Source: Clostridium frigidicarnis
GTDB taxonomy: Bacteria > Bacillota > Clostridia > Clostridiales > Clostridiaceae
DNA: 64,000 nucleotides
Direction of reading: 5' to 3'
NCBI RefSeq assembly: GCF_900111985.1
Contig: NZ_FOKI01000017.1
Coordinates: forward strand, 1-64,000
Shown: positions 27,376-37,486 of the stretch, piece after piece
How positions within the stretch are numbered: position 1 is the first letter of the stretch
Layout of the letters: every line of letters starts with the position of its first letter
Program-made: the position numbers and the translations under genes
The notes under the pieces: generated by a model
What the model was told of the DNA's origin: nothing
The model's input: the letters and a program-made list of their open reading frames with translations, nothing else
Databases searched by the model: none

Positions 27376-28767
27376 ATGATAAATGCTTATTTATTGATAG
27401 ACTTTGGTAGTACGTATACTAAACTTACTGTTGTAGATGTGGACAGTGAAGAGATAATTGCAACATCTAAGGATATAACAACTATTGAAGATGATATAAT
27501 GATAGGTTTCAATAAAGCATATGAAAAAATAATGGACAAACTAAAGAATAAAGAAGTTAATTTTATTAAAAAGCTTGCTTGCTCTTCAGCAGCAGGTGGA
27601 TTAAAAATGATAGCTATAGGATTGGTACCAGAACTAACAGCAGAAGCTGCTAAAAGAGCTGCTTTAGGAGCTGGAGCTAGAATTTTAAAAACATATAGCT
27701 ATGAACTTACAAATAGAGAATTAGAAGAAATAAAAAATTCTAATATAGATATAATCTTACTTGCTGGTGGAACTGATGGCGGTAATAAGGACTGTATACT
27801 ACACAATGCAAAAATGATAGTAGAAAACAAACTTACGATGCCAATAATAGTAGCTGGTAATAAAGTTTCTAATGATTATATAGAACCACTATTTAAAGAA
27901 AATAATATTAATTTTTCAATAACAGAAAACGTTATGCCTAAATTAAATGAATTGAATGTAGAACCTGCAAGAGAAGAAATAAGACAAGTTTTTATGAAAA
28001 ACATTGTTGATGCTAAAGGGTTAAACAATGCAGAGTCATTTGTTAATGGTATATTAATGCCTACACCAGCTGCTGTTTTAAAAGCTGCAAAGGTTTTAAG
28101 TAGAGGTAGCGATAAGGAAGAAGGTATAGGTGAAATTGTTATTGTAGATATTGGTGGAGCTACTACAGATATTCATTCTTTAGCTAATGGAGAACCAAGT
28201 AAACCAGGAGTAACTTTTAGGGGACTTGAAGAACCATTTGCAAAGAGAACTGTAGAAGGTGACCTTGGAATGAGATATTCTGCACTTTCATTATGGGAAG
28301 CTGCAGGAACTAGAAAGTTAAGAAAATATCTTAAGGATAAGGACAAAGATGTTGAAGCAATTTGTAAAAAAAGAAGCGAAGACATTATGATGGTTCCACA
28401 AACTGATGAAGAAATAGAATTTGATGAAGCCATGGCAAAGGTTGCAACGGATATAGCAATGGAAAGACATTGTGGATTTGTTGAACCAGTATACTCTCCA
28501 TTAGGAGTGATTTATGCTCAACATGGAAAAGATTTATTAGATGTTAAATGGATTATAGGTACAGGGGGAGTTTTGGTTCATAGTAAGAATCCTAATGGAA
28601 TATTGAAAGCAGGATGTTTTACAGTAGAAAACTTAAACTCATTAAAACCTCAACATCCTAACTTTATGATAGATAAAACCTATATATTATCAGCAATGGG
28701 ATTACTAAGTGAAGAAAATCCAGATATGGCTGTTAGAATAATGAAAAAGTATTTAGTAGAAGTTTAA
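27376..28767 (+). CDS. glmL: Glutamate mutase accessory protein GlmL (MutL)
   Basis: A 463-residue ASKHA-type ATPase encoded between the mutase subunits in clostridia and thought to assist or reactivate the B12 enzyme. The phosphate-binding motifs are LLIDFGSTYTKLT near the N terminus, LLAGGTDGGNKD, and VIVDIGGATTDIHS. ATG at 27376 is chosen over an in-frame TTG at 27361 because GGTGGTG lies six bases upstream. The gene sits 33 bases after glmS and 62 before glmE. Confidence 0.9.
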   Translation: MINAYLLIDFGSTYTKLTVVDVDSEEIIATSKDITTIEDDIMIGFNKAYEKIMDKLKNKEVNFIKKLACSSAAGGLKMIAIGLVPELTAEAAKRAALGAGARILKTYSYELTNRELEEIKNSNIDIILLAGGTDGGNKDCILHNAKMIVENKLTMPIIVAGNKVSNDYIEPLFKENNINFSITENVMPKLNELNVEPAREEIRQVFMKNIVDAKGLNNAESFVNGILMPTPAAVLKAAKVLSRGSDKEEGIGEIVIVDIGGATTDIHSLANGEPSKPGVTFRGLEEPFAKRTVEGDLGMRYSALSLWEAAGTRKLRKYLKDKDKDVEAICKKRSEDIMMVPQTDEEIEFDEAMAKVATDIAMERHCGFVEPVYSPLGVIYAQHGKDLLDVKWIIGTGGVLVHSKNPNGILKAGCFTVENLNSLKPQHPNFMIDKTYILSAMGLLSEENPDMAVRIMKKYLVEV

Positions 28768-28829
28768 ATTTAAGGGTTATAGAAATTTGATGTTTAATAT
28801 CTATAAAAGTAGAAGGGTAGGTAATAAAA

Positions 28830-30293
28830 GTGGAGTTAAAGAACAGAAAATGGACTCAAGAGGAATTTTTTAAAGAGAGAGAATTAGTTTTAAATCAATG
28901 GCCAACAGGAAAAGATGTTGATTTAAAGGAAGCTGTAGAATATTTAAAAAAGGTACCAGATCACAAAAACTTTGCTAAGAAACTTGTTAAAGCTAAAGAA
29001 GAGGGAATAACATTAGCTCAACCTAGAGCGGGTGTTGCACTACTAGATGAGCATATTGAATTATTACAACATCTTCAAAACGAAGGTGGCGCTGATTTAT
29101 TACCTTCAACAATAGATTCATACACAAGACAAAATAGATATGATGAATGTGAAAGAGGTATAAAAGAAAGTAGAGCAGCAGGTAGATCATTACTTAATGG
29201 ATTCCCAGGGGTTAACCATGGTATTCAAGGATGTAGAAGAGTATTTGAAGCTGTTGATGTACCTCTAGAATCAAGACATGGTACTCCAGATGGTAGATTG
29301 TTAGCTGAAATAACACATGCATCAGGTTGGACATCAAATGAAGGTGGCGGAATATCTTACAATATTCCATATGCTAAGAGTGTAAGTATTGAGAAAACAA
29401 TATTAGATTGGCAATACTGTGATAGATTAGTTGGATTCTATGAAGAACAAGGAATATCTATCAATAGAGAACCATTTGGACCATTAACAGGTACTTTAGT
29501 TCCACCAAGTACATCAAATGCGGTTGCAATAGTTGAAGCTTTATTAGCAGCAGAGCAAGGTGTAAAAAATATAACTGTTGGATATGGACAATGTGGTAAC
29601 TTAATCCAAGACGTTGCAGCAATAAGAGCATTAGAAGAACAAACTTATGAATATTTAAAATTAAATGGATACAATGATGTATATGTAACAACTGTATTCC
29701 ATCAATGGATGGGTGGATTCCCAGCTGATGAAGCTAAAGCTTTTGGTGTTATATCAACTGGAGCAGCAGCAGCAGCTCTTGCAGGAGCAACTAAAGTTAT
29801 AGTTAAGACTCCACATGAAGCTATAGGAATACCTACAAAAGAAGCTAATGCTCAAGGTATAAAGGCTACTAAAATGACATTAAACCTATTAAGAGGTCAA
29901 AGAATGCCTATGTCAAAAGAATTAGAGCTTGAAATATCTATAATAAAAGCTGAGACAAAATGTATGGTAGACAAGCTATTTGAACTTGGAAAAGGAGATC
30001 TTGCTATAGGATCAGTTAAAGGATTTGCAGCAGGTGTTGTTGATGTACCATTCGCACCATCTAAATTTAATGCTGGAAAAATGATGCCAGCTAGAGACAA
30101 TAATGGAGCAGTTAGATACTTGAAATTTGGTAATATTCCACTAACTAAAGAGTTACAAGATTTTAATCATAAAAAATTAGAGGATAGAGCTAAGTTTGAA
30201 GCAAGAGATATTTGTTTCCAAATGACTGTAGATGATATCTTCGCAGTTGGAAAAGGTAAATTAGTTGGAAGACCAGAGAAAAAAATAGTTTAG
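28830..30293 (+). CDS. glmE: Glutamate mutase (methylaspartate mutase) epsilon subunit
   Basis: Large catalytic subunit with a TIM barrel that binds glutamate and pairs with the sigma subunit around adenosylcobalamin. The 487 residues match the family length of about 485. Typical stretches are [18 protein letters not shown], the glutamate-binding [35 protein letters not shown], and the arginine-rich N-terminal and central loops. It starts at GTG behind GAAGGGTAGG, a moderate site. Together with glmS it forms the first step of the pathway encoded here. Confidence 0.95.
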   Translation: MELKNRKWTQEEFFKERELVLNQWPTGKDVDLKEAVEYLKKVPDHKNFAKKLVKAKEEGITLAQPRAGVALLDEHIELLQHLQNEGGADLLPSTIDSYTRQNRYDECERGIKESRAAGRSLLNGFPGVNHGIQGCRRVFEAVDVPLESRHGTPDGRLLAEITHASGWTSNEGGGISYNIPYAKSVSIEKTILDWQYCDRLVGFYEEQGISINREPFGPLTGTLVPPSTSNAVAIVEALLAAEQGVKNITVGYGQCGNLIQDVAAIRALEEQTYEYLKLNGYNDVYVTTVFHQWMGGFPADEAKAFGVISTGAAAAALAGATKVIVKTPHEAIGIPTKEANAQGIKATKMTLNLLRGQRMPMSKELELEISIIKAETKCMVDKLFELGKGDLAIGSVKGFAAGVVDVPFAPSKFNAGKMMPARDNNGAVRYLKFGNIPLTKELQDFNHKKLEDRAKFEARDICFQMTVDDIFAVGKGKLVGRPEKKIV

Positions 30294-30355
30294 TACGATA
30301 CTTTAAATAGTTTTAATAAACATATAATTAAAAATTGAGAAGGAAGTGCATTTAA

Positions 30356-31597
30356 ATGAAAATTATTGATGTTATTTGTTCAGCAGGAAGAACAGGATTC
30401 TATTTCGACGACCAAAGAGCAATAAAAAAAGGTGCTGCTCATGATGGTTTCACTTATGTTGGAGAAGCTGTTACTGAAGGATTTAAATCAGTAAGACAAG
30501 CAGGAGAATCTATATCAGTAATGTTAGTATTAGAGGATGGTCAAGTTGCTCATGGAGATTGTGCAGCAGTTCAATATTCTGGTGCAGGCGGAAGAGATCC
30601 ACTTTTCTTAGCAGAAGATTTTATACCAGTAATACAAAAAGAAATAGCTCCTAAGCTAATAGGAAGAGAACTTAATTCTTTCAAAGAATTAGCAGAAGAG
30701 TTTGATAAGATGTTAGTTGGTGGAAAAAGACTTCATACAGCAATAAGATATGGTGTAACACAAGCTATACTAGATGGAGTTGCTAAGGCTAAGAAAGTTA
30801 CTATGGCTGAAATTGTTAGAGATGAATACAATACTGGAGTTGAAATAAAGAGAATTCCAATATTCACTCAATCTGGTGATGACAGATATGATAGTTCAGA
30901 TAAAATGATAATAAAAGGCGCAGATGTAATGCCTCATGCACTAATAAACAATGTTGAAGAGAAATTAGGATTAAAGGGTGAAAAACTATTAACATATGTT
31001 AAATGGTTAAGTGATAGAGTATTAAAACTTAGAACTTGCGAAAGTTACAGCCCTGTATTCCATATAGATGTTTATGGAACAATAGGAGTTGCATTCAACA
31101 ACGATATAGAGAAAATGGCGCAATATATCGGAGAACTTGAAGAAGCTGCTAAACCATTTAAATTAAGAATAGAAGGACCAATGGATGTAGAGCATAGAGA
31201 AAGACAAATGGAAGCTTTAAGAGACTTAAGAGTAGCTCTTGAAAAGAAAAATATAGATGTTGAATTAGTTGCCGATGAATGGTGTAACACTTATGATGAT
31301 GTTGTTCTATTTGCTGATAATAAATCAGGACACATGCTTCAAATAAAAACACCAGATCTTGGAGGCGTTAACAATATAATAGAAGCTATACTATACTGCA
31401 AGAAAAAACAAATAGGAGCATACTGTGGTGGAACTTGTAATGAAACAAATAGATCTGCTGAAGTATGTACTAACATAGCTATAGCATGTGGAGCTGATCA
31501 ATGTTTAGCAAAACCAGGAATGGGCGTTGATGAAGGATACATGATAGTTAATAATGAAATGAATAGAGTAATAGCTTTAGTAAATAGAAGAAAATAA
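30356..31597 (+). CDS. mal: Methylaspartate ammonia-lyase
   Basis: Enolase-superfamily enzyme (EC 4.3.1.2) that removes ammonia from 3-methylaspartate to give mesaconate. The 413-residue length and numbering agree exactly with the C. tetanomorphum enzyme: the two catalytic bases fall at His194 (VMPHALINN) and Lys331 (LQIKTPDLGG). Metal ligands lie in VDEW- and EG-type motifs (HIDVYG, RIEGPMD, LVADEWCN). GAGAAGGAAG precedes the ATG. A hairpin with a short T-run follows, so expression of the downstream genes may be partly uncoupled. Confidence 0.96.
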   Translation: MKIIDVICSAGRTGFYFDDQRAIKKGAAHDGFTYVGEAVTEGFKSVRQAGESISVMLVLEDGQVAHGDCAAVQYSGAGGRDPLFLAEDFIPVIQKEIAPKLIGRELNSFKELAEEFDKMLVGGKRLHTAIRYGVTQAILDGVAKAKKVTMAEIVRDEYNTGVEIKRIPIFTQSGDDRYDSSDKMIIKGADVMPHALINNVEEKLGLKGEKLLTYVKWLSDRVLKLRTCESYSPVFHIDVYGTIGVAFNNDIEKMAQYIGELEEAAKPFKLRIEGPMDVEHRERQMEALRDLRVALEKKNIDVELVADEWCNTYDDVVLFADNKSGHMLQIKTPDLGGVNNIIEAILYCKKKQIGAYCGGTCNETNRSAEVCTNIAIACGADQCLAKPGMGVDEGYMIVNNEMNRVIALVNRRK

Positions 31598-31609
31598 TGA
31601 ATTCATTTA

Positions 31610-31635
31610 GAGGCAGTATAAACACTGCCTCTTTT
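31610..31635 (+). terminator. Hairpin with short T-run after mal
   Basis: GAGGCAGT and ACTGCCTC form a perfect 8-bp stem around ATAAAC, followed by only TTTT. Probably a partial terminator within the pathway cluster. Confidence 0.6.
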
Positions 31636-31689
31636 GAAAGTGCTATTAGATATATTTATATGAGCATAATTTATTAGGAGGATTAAACA

Positions 31690-32532
31690 ATGAAGGATAT
31701 TCATATATCAGATATAACAAAAGCGGTAAGAAGTTTATGTATAGATGCTAACTATTTTTTGTCACAAGATATAAAGGATAGATTAATAGAGGCAAAAAAT
31801 GAGGAGAGCTGGCAAATATCTAAAGATATAATAGATAAAATACTTGTTAATGTAGATATTGCTAAAAATGAAAGAATGCCAATGTGCCAAGATACAGGAA
31901 TGGCATGTATATTTGTTGAAATGGGTCAAGAAGTTCATATTGTTGGAGGAACTTTAGAAGACTCAATAAATGAAGGTGTAAGACAAGGATATACTGATGG
32001 ATATTTAAGAAAATCTGTAGTTAAAGATCCGTTAGATAGAGTAAATACAAAGGATAATACTCCAGCAGTTATCTTTTATGACATAGTACCAGGAGATAAG
32101 TTGAAAATAACAGTTGCACCTAAGGGATTTGGATCAGAAAATATGAGTGCATTAAAAATGTTAAAACCAGCAGATGGTGTTGAGGGTGTTAAAAAATTTG
32201 TACTTGAAACAGTTAAAAATGCTGGACCTAATCCATGTCCTCCAATAATAGTAGGAATAGGAATTGGTGGTACTTTTGATAAGTCTGCTAATATGGCTAA
32301 AAGAGCACTACTTAGACCAACAGATAAGAGAAACGAAAATAAGTATTATGAAGATCTAGAAAAAGAATTATTAGAAGAAATAAATAAGTTGGGAATTGGA
32401 CCACAAGGTTTTGGTGGAAAAACAACAGCTCTTGCAGTTAATATAGAATATTATCCAACTCATATAGCTGGTCTTCCAGTAGCGGTAAACATAAACTGTC
32501 ATGCTACAAGACATGCTGAGGTTGAATTATAA
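31690..32532 (+). CDS. Mesaconase / class I fumarate hydratase, alpha subunit
   Basis: Iron-sulfur hydro-lyase subunit. In this context it most likely hydrates mesaconate to (S)-citramalate, the third step of the methylaspartate pathway, rather than serving only as fumarase. The 280 residues carry three cysteines that would bind the 4Fe-4S cluster: Cys66 in MCQDTG, one in GPNPCPP, and one in NINCHATRHA near the C terminus. It is the alpha half of the split two-subunit form. AGGAGG precedes the ATG. The beta gene follows after 18 bases. Confidence 0.9.
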   Translation: MKDIHISDITKAVRSLCIDANYFLSQDIKDRLIEAKNEESWQISKDIIDKILVNVDIAKNERMPMCQDTGMACIFVEMGQEVHIVGGTLEDSINEGVRQGYTDGYLRKSVVKDPLDRVNTKDNTPAVIFYDIVPGDKLKITVAPKGFGSENMSALKMLKPADGVEGVKKFVLETVKNAGPNPCPPIIVGIGIGGTFDKSANMAKRALLRPTDKRNENKYYEDLEKELLEEINKLGIGPQGFGGKTTALAVNIEYYPTHIAGLPVAVNINCHATRHAEVEL

Positions 32533-32550
32533 GATGGAGGGATAATTATT

Positions 32551-33108
32551 ATGGAAAAGAAAATAACAACACCATTAACAGCAGATAAAGTAAAAGACTT
32601 AAAGGCTGGTGATAGTGTTTTAATAAGTGGAGTTATATATACAGCTAGAGATGCAGCTCATAAGAGATTAGTAGATCTTTTAGATAAGGGAGAAAAGTTG
32701 CCTTTAGAAGTAAAAGATCAAGTAATATACTATGTTGGACCAACTCCTGCAAAACCAGGTAAGGCATTAGGTTCTGCAGGTCCAACTACAAGCTATAGAA
32801 TGGATCCATATGCTCCAAGACTTTTAGATATAGGTTTAAAAGGAATGATAGGAAAAGGATTAAGATCACCAGAAGTTATAGATGCAATAAAAAGAAATTG
32901 TTGTGTTTATTTTGCTGCAATAGGAGGAGCTGCTGCATTAATAGGAAAATCTGTAAAAGAAGCAGAAGTTATTGCATATGATGATCTTGGTGCAGAAGCT
33001 ATAAGAAGACTTGTAGTTGAAGATTTACCAGTAGTTGTAGTTATAGATTGTGAAGGAAATAATCTATATGAAATAGGACAAAAACAGTATTTAGATAGCT
33101 TGAAATAA
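32551..33108 (+). CDS. Mesaconase / class I fumarate hydratase, beta subunit
   Basis: Partner of the preceding alpha subunit. The 185 residues begin TTPLTADKVKDLKAGDSVLISGVIYTARDAAHKR, the standard start of the C-terminal class I fumarase domain, and contain GPTPAKPGKALGSAGPTTSYRMD and YFAAIGGAAALIGKSVKEAEV. The substrate assignment to mesaconate rests on gene context, because fumarase and mesaconase cannot be told apart by eye. GGAGGGATA precedes the ATG. Confidence 0.9.
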   Translation: MEKKITTPLTADKVKDLKAGDSVLISGVIYTARDAAHKRLVDLLDKGEKLPLEVKDQVIYYVGPTPAKPGKALGSAGPTTSYRMDPYAPRLLDIGLKGMIGKGLRSPEVIDAIKRNCCVYFAAIGGAAALIGKSVKEAEVIAYDDLGAEAIRRLVVEDLPVVVVIDCEGNNLYEIGQKQYLDSLK

Positions 33109-33126
33109 TTTTAAGGAGTGGTTTAA

Positions 33127-33390
33127 GTGAAGATAAATAAACCTTCTAAAGCAGGAACATTAGAATCAAATGATATACTTGTAATGATTTTTCCTAATGA
33201 AGATGGAAAAGTAGAAATAGAACTTGAAAGTATTGTTATGAAACAATTTGGACATATAATAATGAAAATTATAGAAGATAAGCTTAAGGAATTGAATGTT
33301 GAGTCAGTTACAATAAAAGCACAAGATAAGGGAGCATTGGATTATACAATAGCAGCAAGAATAGAAACTGCAATTATGAGAGCTCAATAA
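33127..33390 (+). CDS. citD: Citramalate/citrate lyase acyl carrier protein (gamma subunit)
   Basis: Carries the 2'-(5''-phosphoribosyl)-3'-dephospho-CoA prosthetic group, acetylated during the lyase cycle. The 87 residues show KAGTLESNDILV, with the modified serine at Ser14 as in the CitD family. It starts at GTG behind AAGGAGTGG. In the methylaspartate pathway the complex cleaves citramalate to acetate and pyruvate; the citramalate assignment is inferred from the neighbouring mal and glm genes. Confidence 0.93.
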   Translation: MKINKPSKAGTLESNDILVMIFPNEDGKVEIELESIVMKQFGHIIMKIIEDKLKELNVESVTIKAQDKGALDYTIAARIETAIMRAQ

Positions 33391-33421
33391 ATAGTATAGA
33401 TTGACCAGCGAGGTGAAGGTA

Positions 33422-34294
33422 ATGAAAAGTTTAAGAAGAACTATGTTATTTATGCCAGGAAATAATCCAGGCATGCTACAAAATGCACCTATAATGGGAG
33501 CAGATTCAGTTATATTAGATTTAGAGGATGCAGTAAGTTTAACAGAAAAAGATAGTGCTAGGGTATTAGTTAGAGAAGCAGTTAAAAATGTTGATTATTC
33601 AAAAGTTGAAGTTGTTATAAGGGTAAATCCTTTAGACACAGAGTTTGGACCTATTGATTTAGACGTAATGGCTAGGGTTAAGCCTGATACAATACTTATA
33701 CCTAAAGCTAATGAAGAATCAATAAAGACAGCTGATGAAGTATTAACAAAAATAGAAAAAGAAGAAGGTTTTGAAGCTGGAAGTATAAAGCTTATTGCTT
33801 TAATAGAAACAGCTTATGGACTAGAAACTGTATCATCTGTAATAAGAGCATCTAAGAGAGTTAATGGTGTTTTATTAGGCGGAGAAGATTTAACTTCTGA
33901 CTTAGGAATAAAAAGAACAAAAGAAGGAGAAGAAGTATTCTATGCTAGAACAAAAATAGCAACTGCATGTAAGGCATTAAAAATAAGCTCAATAGATACT
34001 CCATTTACTGATACAAACGATTATGAAGGATTAGTAAAAGATACAGCTAAGGCTAAGAGTTTAGGTATGACTGGTAAGTCATCAATAAATCCTAGACAAA
34101 TAGATAAAATACATGATGTTTATGCTCCAACATTAGCAGAAATAACTCATGCTCAAAGAGTTTTAGAAGCTATGGAAGAAGCTAAAAAAGAAGGAAAGGG
34201 AGTATTCTCATTGGACGGAAAAATGGTAGATGCTCCAATAATAAATAGAGCAATAAGTACAGTTAGTTTAGCAAAAACTCTAGGATTAATTTAG
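33422..34294 (+). CDS. citE: Citramalate/citrate lyase beta subunit
   Basis: Lyase subunit that splits the acyl-carrier-bound thioester into acetyl-carrier and an oxoacid (pyruvate for citramalate). The 290 residues include RRTMLFMPGNNPGMLQNA, the metal-site VILDLEDAVS, the substrate arginine in VVIRVNP, and GGEDLTSDLG. ATG at 33422 is chosen because GAGGTGAAGG lies just upstream. An in-frame TTG at 33401 would place that site inside the coding region. Confidence 0.93.
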   Translation: MKSLRRTMLFMPGNNPGMLQNAPIMGADSVILDLEDAVSLTEKDSARVLVREAVKNVDYSKVEVVIRVNPLDTEFGPIDLDVMARVKPDTILIPKANEESIKTADEVLTKIEKEEGFEAGSIKLIALIETAYGLETVSSVIRASKRVNGVLLGGEDLTSDLGIKRTKEGEEVFYARTKIATACKALKISSIDTPFTDTNDYEGLVKDTAKAKSLGMTGKSSINPRQIDKIHDVYAPTLAEITHAQRVLEAMEEAKKEGKGVFSLDGKMVDAPIINRAISTVSLAKTLGLI

Positions 34295-34313
34295 CAAAAA
34301 GGTGGGATTGGTT

Positions 34314-35852
34314 ATGAAAAATGCATTAGGCATTGAGTTACCAGAGTTTATAGATGGATATGGTGAAGTTGTTCCATTTCAGGGAGAAAGAAAAAATCCA
34401 ACATTAAAACCTAAAACACAAGTTAAAGAAAGTGTTGTTTTACCAGGGGATAATAAAGTTTTAAATTCAATTGATGAAGCTCTTAATAAGATAGAACTTA
34501 AGGATGGAATAACAATATCTTTCCATCATCATTTGAGAAATGGTGATTATATACTAAATATGGTTATGGAAAAAATAGTAGCTAGAGGAATTAAGGATAT
34601 TACAATAGCTGCAAGTTCTATATTTCCAGTTCATGAACCATTAGTTAAATATATAAGAGATGGGATAGTAACAGGTATAATAGCTTCATATATATCTGGA
34701 CCAGTAGCAGAATCAATATCAAATGGAGAGTTGAAGAAACCAGCCATAATGCAAACACACGGTGGTCGTGGAAGAGCTATAGAAAGTGGAGACATTAAAA
34801 TAGATGTTGCATTTGTTGCAGCTCCTACTGTTGATACTTATGGAAATATAAATGGTGTAAGTGGAAATGCTGCATGTGGAGCATTAGGATATGCAGTAGC
34901 TGATTGCCAATACGCGGATACAGTTATTGCAATAACAGATAACCTTGTACCATATCCTGCTTGCCCAATAGAAATAGACCAAACATATATAGATTATATA
35001 GTAAATGTAGAATGCATTGGTAACCCAGCAGGTATAGTTTCAGGAACTACACAAATAACAAAAGATCCTATAGGATTAAAAATAGCTAAAATGGCATCTA
35101 AAGTAATGAAGGTATCAGGATTAGTTAAAGATGGTATGTCTTTTCAAACAGGGGCTGGTGGAATATCATTAGCTGTTGCAAAAGAGCTTGAAAATATAAT
35201 GATTACAGAAGGAATAAAAGGAAGCTTTGCTTCAGGTGGAATAACAGGATATATAGTTGAAATGCTAGAACAAGGATTATTCCAAGGATTAATGGATGTT
35301 CAGTGCTTTGACTTAAAAGCTGTAGAATCATATAGAAAAAATTTAACTCATCAAGGTATGTCTGCATCTATGTATGGGAATCCTCATAATAAAGGTGCTG
35401 TAGTTAATAACTTAGACATAGTAATTTTAGGAGCTACAGAAATTGATACAGACTTTAATGTAAATGTAACTACAGGATCAGATGGAGTTATTATGGGTGG
35501 TTCTGGTGGACATAGTGATACAGCAGCAGGAGCGAAGCTTACTGTAATAGTATCAAATTTAATAAAAGCTAGATTACCAGTAATAAAGGATAGAGTTACA
35601 ACAGCTACAACTCCAGGTGAAAGTATTGATGTTTTAGTAACTGAAAGAGGTATAGCAATAAACCCAAGAAGAGTTGATTTATTAGAGAAACTTAAAGAAA
35701 CTAACCTTCCAGTAATGACAATAGATGAATTAAAAGAATTAGCAGAAAACATGACTGGAAAACCAAGAAAAATAGAATGTGAAGATAAAGTAGTTGCGGT
35801 AGTAGAATATAGAGATGGAACAGTTATAGATTTAGTGAAAAAAGTTAAATAA
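34314..35852 (+). CDS. citF: Citramalate/citrate lyase alpha subunit
   Basis: Acyl-carrier transferase subunit that exchanges the acetyl group for the substrate on the carrier protein. The 512 residues match CitF and contain ISFHHHLRNGDYILNMVM near residue 70, MQTHGGRGRAIESGDI and GGIGGHSD-like MGGSGGHSDTAAGAKL. The start at ATG 34314 follows an AAAGGTGGGA site; an in-frame GTG at 34302 lies within that site. A strong hairpin follows the stop. Confidence 0.94.
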   Translation: MKNALGIELPEFIDGYGEVVPFQGERKNPTLKPKTQVKESVVLPGDNKVLNSIDEALNKIELKDGITISFHHHLRNGDYILNMVMEKIVARGIKDITIAASSIFPVHEPLVKYIRDGIVTGIIASYISGPVAESISNGELKKPAIMQTHGGRGRAIESGDIKIDVAFVAAPTVDTYGNINGVSGNAACGALGYAVADCQYADTVIAITDNLVPYPACPIEIDQTYIDYIVNVECIGNPAGIVSGTTQITKDPIGLKIAKMASKVMKVSGLVKDGMSFQTGAGGISLAVAKELENIMITEGIKGSFASGGITGYIVEMLEQGLFQGLMDVQCFDLKAVESYRKNLTHQGMSASMYGNPHNKGAVVNNLDIVILGATEIDTDFNVNVTTGSDGVIMGGSGGHSDTAAGAKLTVIVSNLIKARLPVIKDRVTTATTPGESIDVLVTERGIAINPRRVDLLEKLKETNLPVMTIDELKELAENMTGKPRKIECEDKVVAVVEYRDGTVIDLVKKVK

Positions 35853-35865
35853 TATTATAATGATT

Positions 35866-35897
35866 AAACAACTCTTAGTTTTTGCTAAGAGTTGTTT
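35866..35897 (+). terminator. Hairpin between citF and citC
   Basis: AAACAACTCTTAG (35866-35878) and CTAAGAGTTGTTT (35885-35897) form a perfect 13-bp stem around TTTTTG. The T-run is only three bases after the stem, so readthrough to the maturation genes citC-X-G is likely. It could lower their expression relative to the structural genes. Confidence 0.6.
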
Positions 35898-35923
35898 GTA
35901 CTTACCATAAGGGAGTGAATATT

Positions 35924-36967
35924 ATGTATGATTTTCCAATAGAAAAAATTAATTTAGAAAATGAACTATTAGTTTCACAAGTTAAACAGTTTTTAAGTGA
36001 ATTTAATTTAGGTTATGAAAAAGATATAGATTATACTATTGTTATGAGAAAAGATAGAAAAATAATAGCCACATGTTCTAAAGCAAAAAATGTTCTTAAA
36101 TGTTTTGCAATAGATTCAGAATATAGGGGTGAAGGGATAACAGCTAAATTAATAACAGCTCTTATAGACAGAATATTTGAAGAAGGTATATATCATAGTT
36201 TTATATTCACAAAGATAGAAAATACAAAAATATTCAGCTCATTAAATTTTAAATTGTTATATACAGCAGATAAAACAGCATTATTAGAACATGGGATGTA
36301 TGATGTAAATTCATATATAAAAAAGCTTATACAGAAAAATAATATTAATGTAGAAAGTAAAAAAGGAGCATTAGTAATGAACTGCAATCCATTTACTAAT
36401 GGTCATTTATATCTAATTGAAGAGGCCGCAAAAAAACATGATGAAGTTTTAGTTTTTATAGTTGAAGAAGATAAATCTCTTTTCTCTTTTAAACACAGAT
36501 TAGAATTAGTAAAACAAGGAGTAAGTCATCTAAAGAATGTAAAGGTAGTACCAGGTGGAGAATATATAATATCTCAAGCTACATTTCCATCTTATTTTTT
36601 AAGAAAAGAAGACGATAAATTAAAAGAATATACAAAAATTGACGCAGGTATTTTTGGCAAATACCTATGTAAAGGCCTTAATATAACAACTAGATATGTT
36701 GGAGAAGAGCCTTATTGTAATGTTACTAGGGAATATAATGAAACGCTTAAAGAAGAACTTTCTAAACTAAATGTTAAATTAGAAGTTATAAAAAGATTAA
36801 AATATGATGATGTGCCTATAAGTGCATCAAAAGTAAGAGATCTTATAAAGCAACAAAAATTAGAATATGTAAAGGAAATTGTTCCAATAGTAACATGGGA
36901 ATTTTTGAATTCTAATACAGGAAAGGAGATTATGGAGAAAATAAAATTGTCTAATTCTCCACACTAA
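35924..36967 (+). CDS. citC: [Citrate/citramalate lyase] acetate:SH-CoA ligase
   Basis: Acetylates the prosthetic group thiol of the lyase carrier protein with ATP and acetate, switching the enzyme on. The 347 residues have an N-terminal GNAT-like part (VMRKDRKIIATCSKAKNVLKCFAIDSEYRGEG, acetyl-CoA-type loop) and a C-terminal nucleotidyltransferase domain with the HxGH-like NPFTNGHLYLIE (near 150). ATG at 35924 follows AAGGGAGTGA; the upstream in-frame extension lies within the preceding hairpin. Confidence 0.9.
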   Translation: MYDFPIEKINLENELLVSQVKQFLSEFNLGYEKDIDYTIVMRKDRKIIATCSKAKNVLKCFAIDSEYRGEGITAKLITALIDRIFEEGIYHSFIFTKIENTKIFSSLNFKLLYTADKTALLEHGMYDVNSYIKKLIQKNNINVESKKGALVMNCNPFTNGHLYLIEEAAKKHDEVLVFIVEEDKSLFSFKHRLELVKQGVSHLKNVKVVPGGEYIISQATFPSYFLRKEDDKLKEYTKIDAGIFGKYLCKGLNITTRYVGEEPYCNVTREYNETLKEELSKLNVKLEVIKRLKYDDVPISASKVRDLIKQQKLEYVKEIVPIVTWEFLNSNTGKEIMEKIKLSNSPH

Positions 36968-36970
36968 ACT

Positions 36971-37486
36971 ATGAATGAAACAGCAATGGACATTTTAAAT
37001 GCAAGAGAAGAAAGAGTGTGTTTTCAAGAAGAGGTTATGGATAGATATAAAAATAATACTTTGATTTCAGTAAGGGTTAATTATCCAGGTCTGAAAAAAA
37101 ATACTGCTTTAAGTAGGAATATATATTTTGCAATAGAAAAAATAATACTAGATATATTTAAATATTATATAAGGTTAACGTTCTTTAGAATTACGGCAGA
37201 AGGTCCAGTAGGGATATTTATTGTAAACAGAAACAGTAAAGTTATAAAACAATTATGTATGAAAGTAGAGGATTCTCATCCCATAGGAAGATTTGTGGAT
37301 ATTGATGTTTATGACGGTTTTACAAGGAAAAGTTTAAGTAGAACAGGGTTTGGTGCAAGTCCAAGGAAATGCTATTTATGCGATAATATTGCCCAAGAAT
37401 GTGTTCGAAATAGAACTCATGACATAGAAAAAATAATAAAATATATGGAAGAGGTAAATGAAAAATTTGTTAAAAATAGAAGATAA
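36971..37486 (+). CDS. citX: Holo-citrate lyase (acyl-carrier) synthase
   Basis: Transfers the triphosphoribosyl-dephospho-CoA precursor to the serine of the lyase carrier protein. The 171 residues carry the CitX signature: VRVNYPGLKKN near the start, GRFVDIDVYDGFTRKSLSRTGFGASPRKCYLC (key G-R-x-x-D-x-D-V and C-x-x-C). It begins four bases after the citC stop without a clear ribosome binding site of its own, so it is probably coupled to citC. Its 3' end overlaps citG by 29 bases. Confidence 0.88.
   Translation: MNETAMDILNAREERVCFQEEVMDRYKNNTLISVRVNYPGLKKNTALSRNIYFAIEKIILDIFKYYIRLTFFRITAEGPVGIFIVNRNSKVIKQLCMKVEDSHPIGRFVDIDVYDGFTRKSLSRTGFGASPRKCYLCDNIAQECVRNRTHDIEKIIKYMEEVNEKFVKNRR

Noticed and set aside
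26929-28767. Reading the small subunit and the following gene as DNA mismatch repair MutS/MutL, or as glucosamine synthase GlmS
   Set aside because: The older names mutS/mutL for glutamate mutase genes cause this confusion. The DxHxxG cobalamin motif, the ASKHA ATPase motifs and the neighbouring glmE and mal genes fix the identity.
35384-35752. A 122-codon open frame on the minus strand across citF
   Set aside because: Antisense to a conserved part of citF; composition typical of shadows in AT-rich coding DNA.
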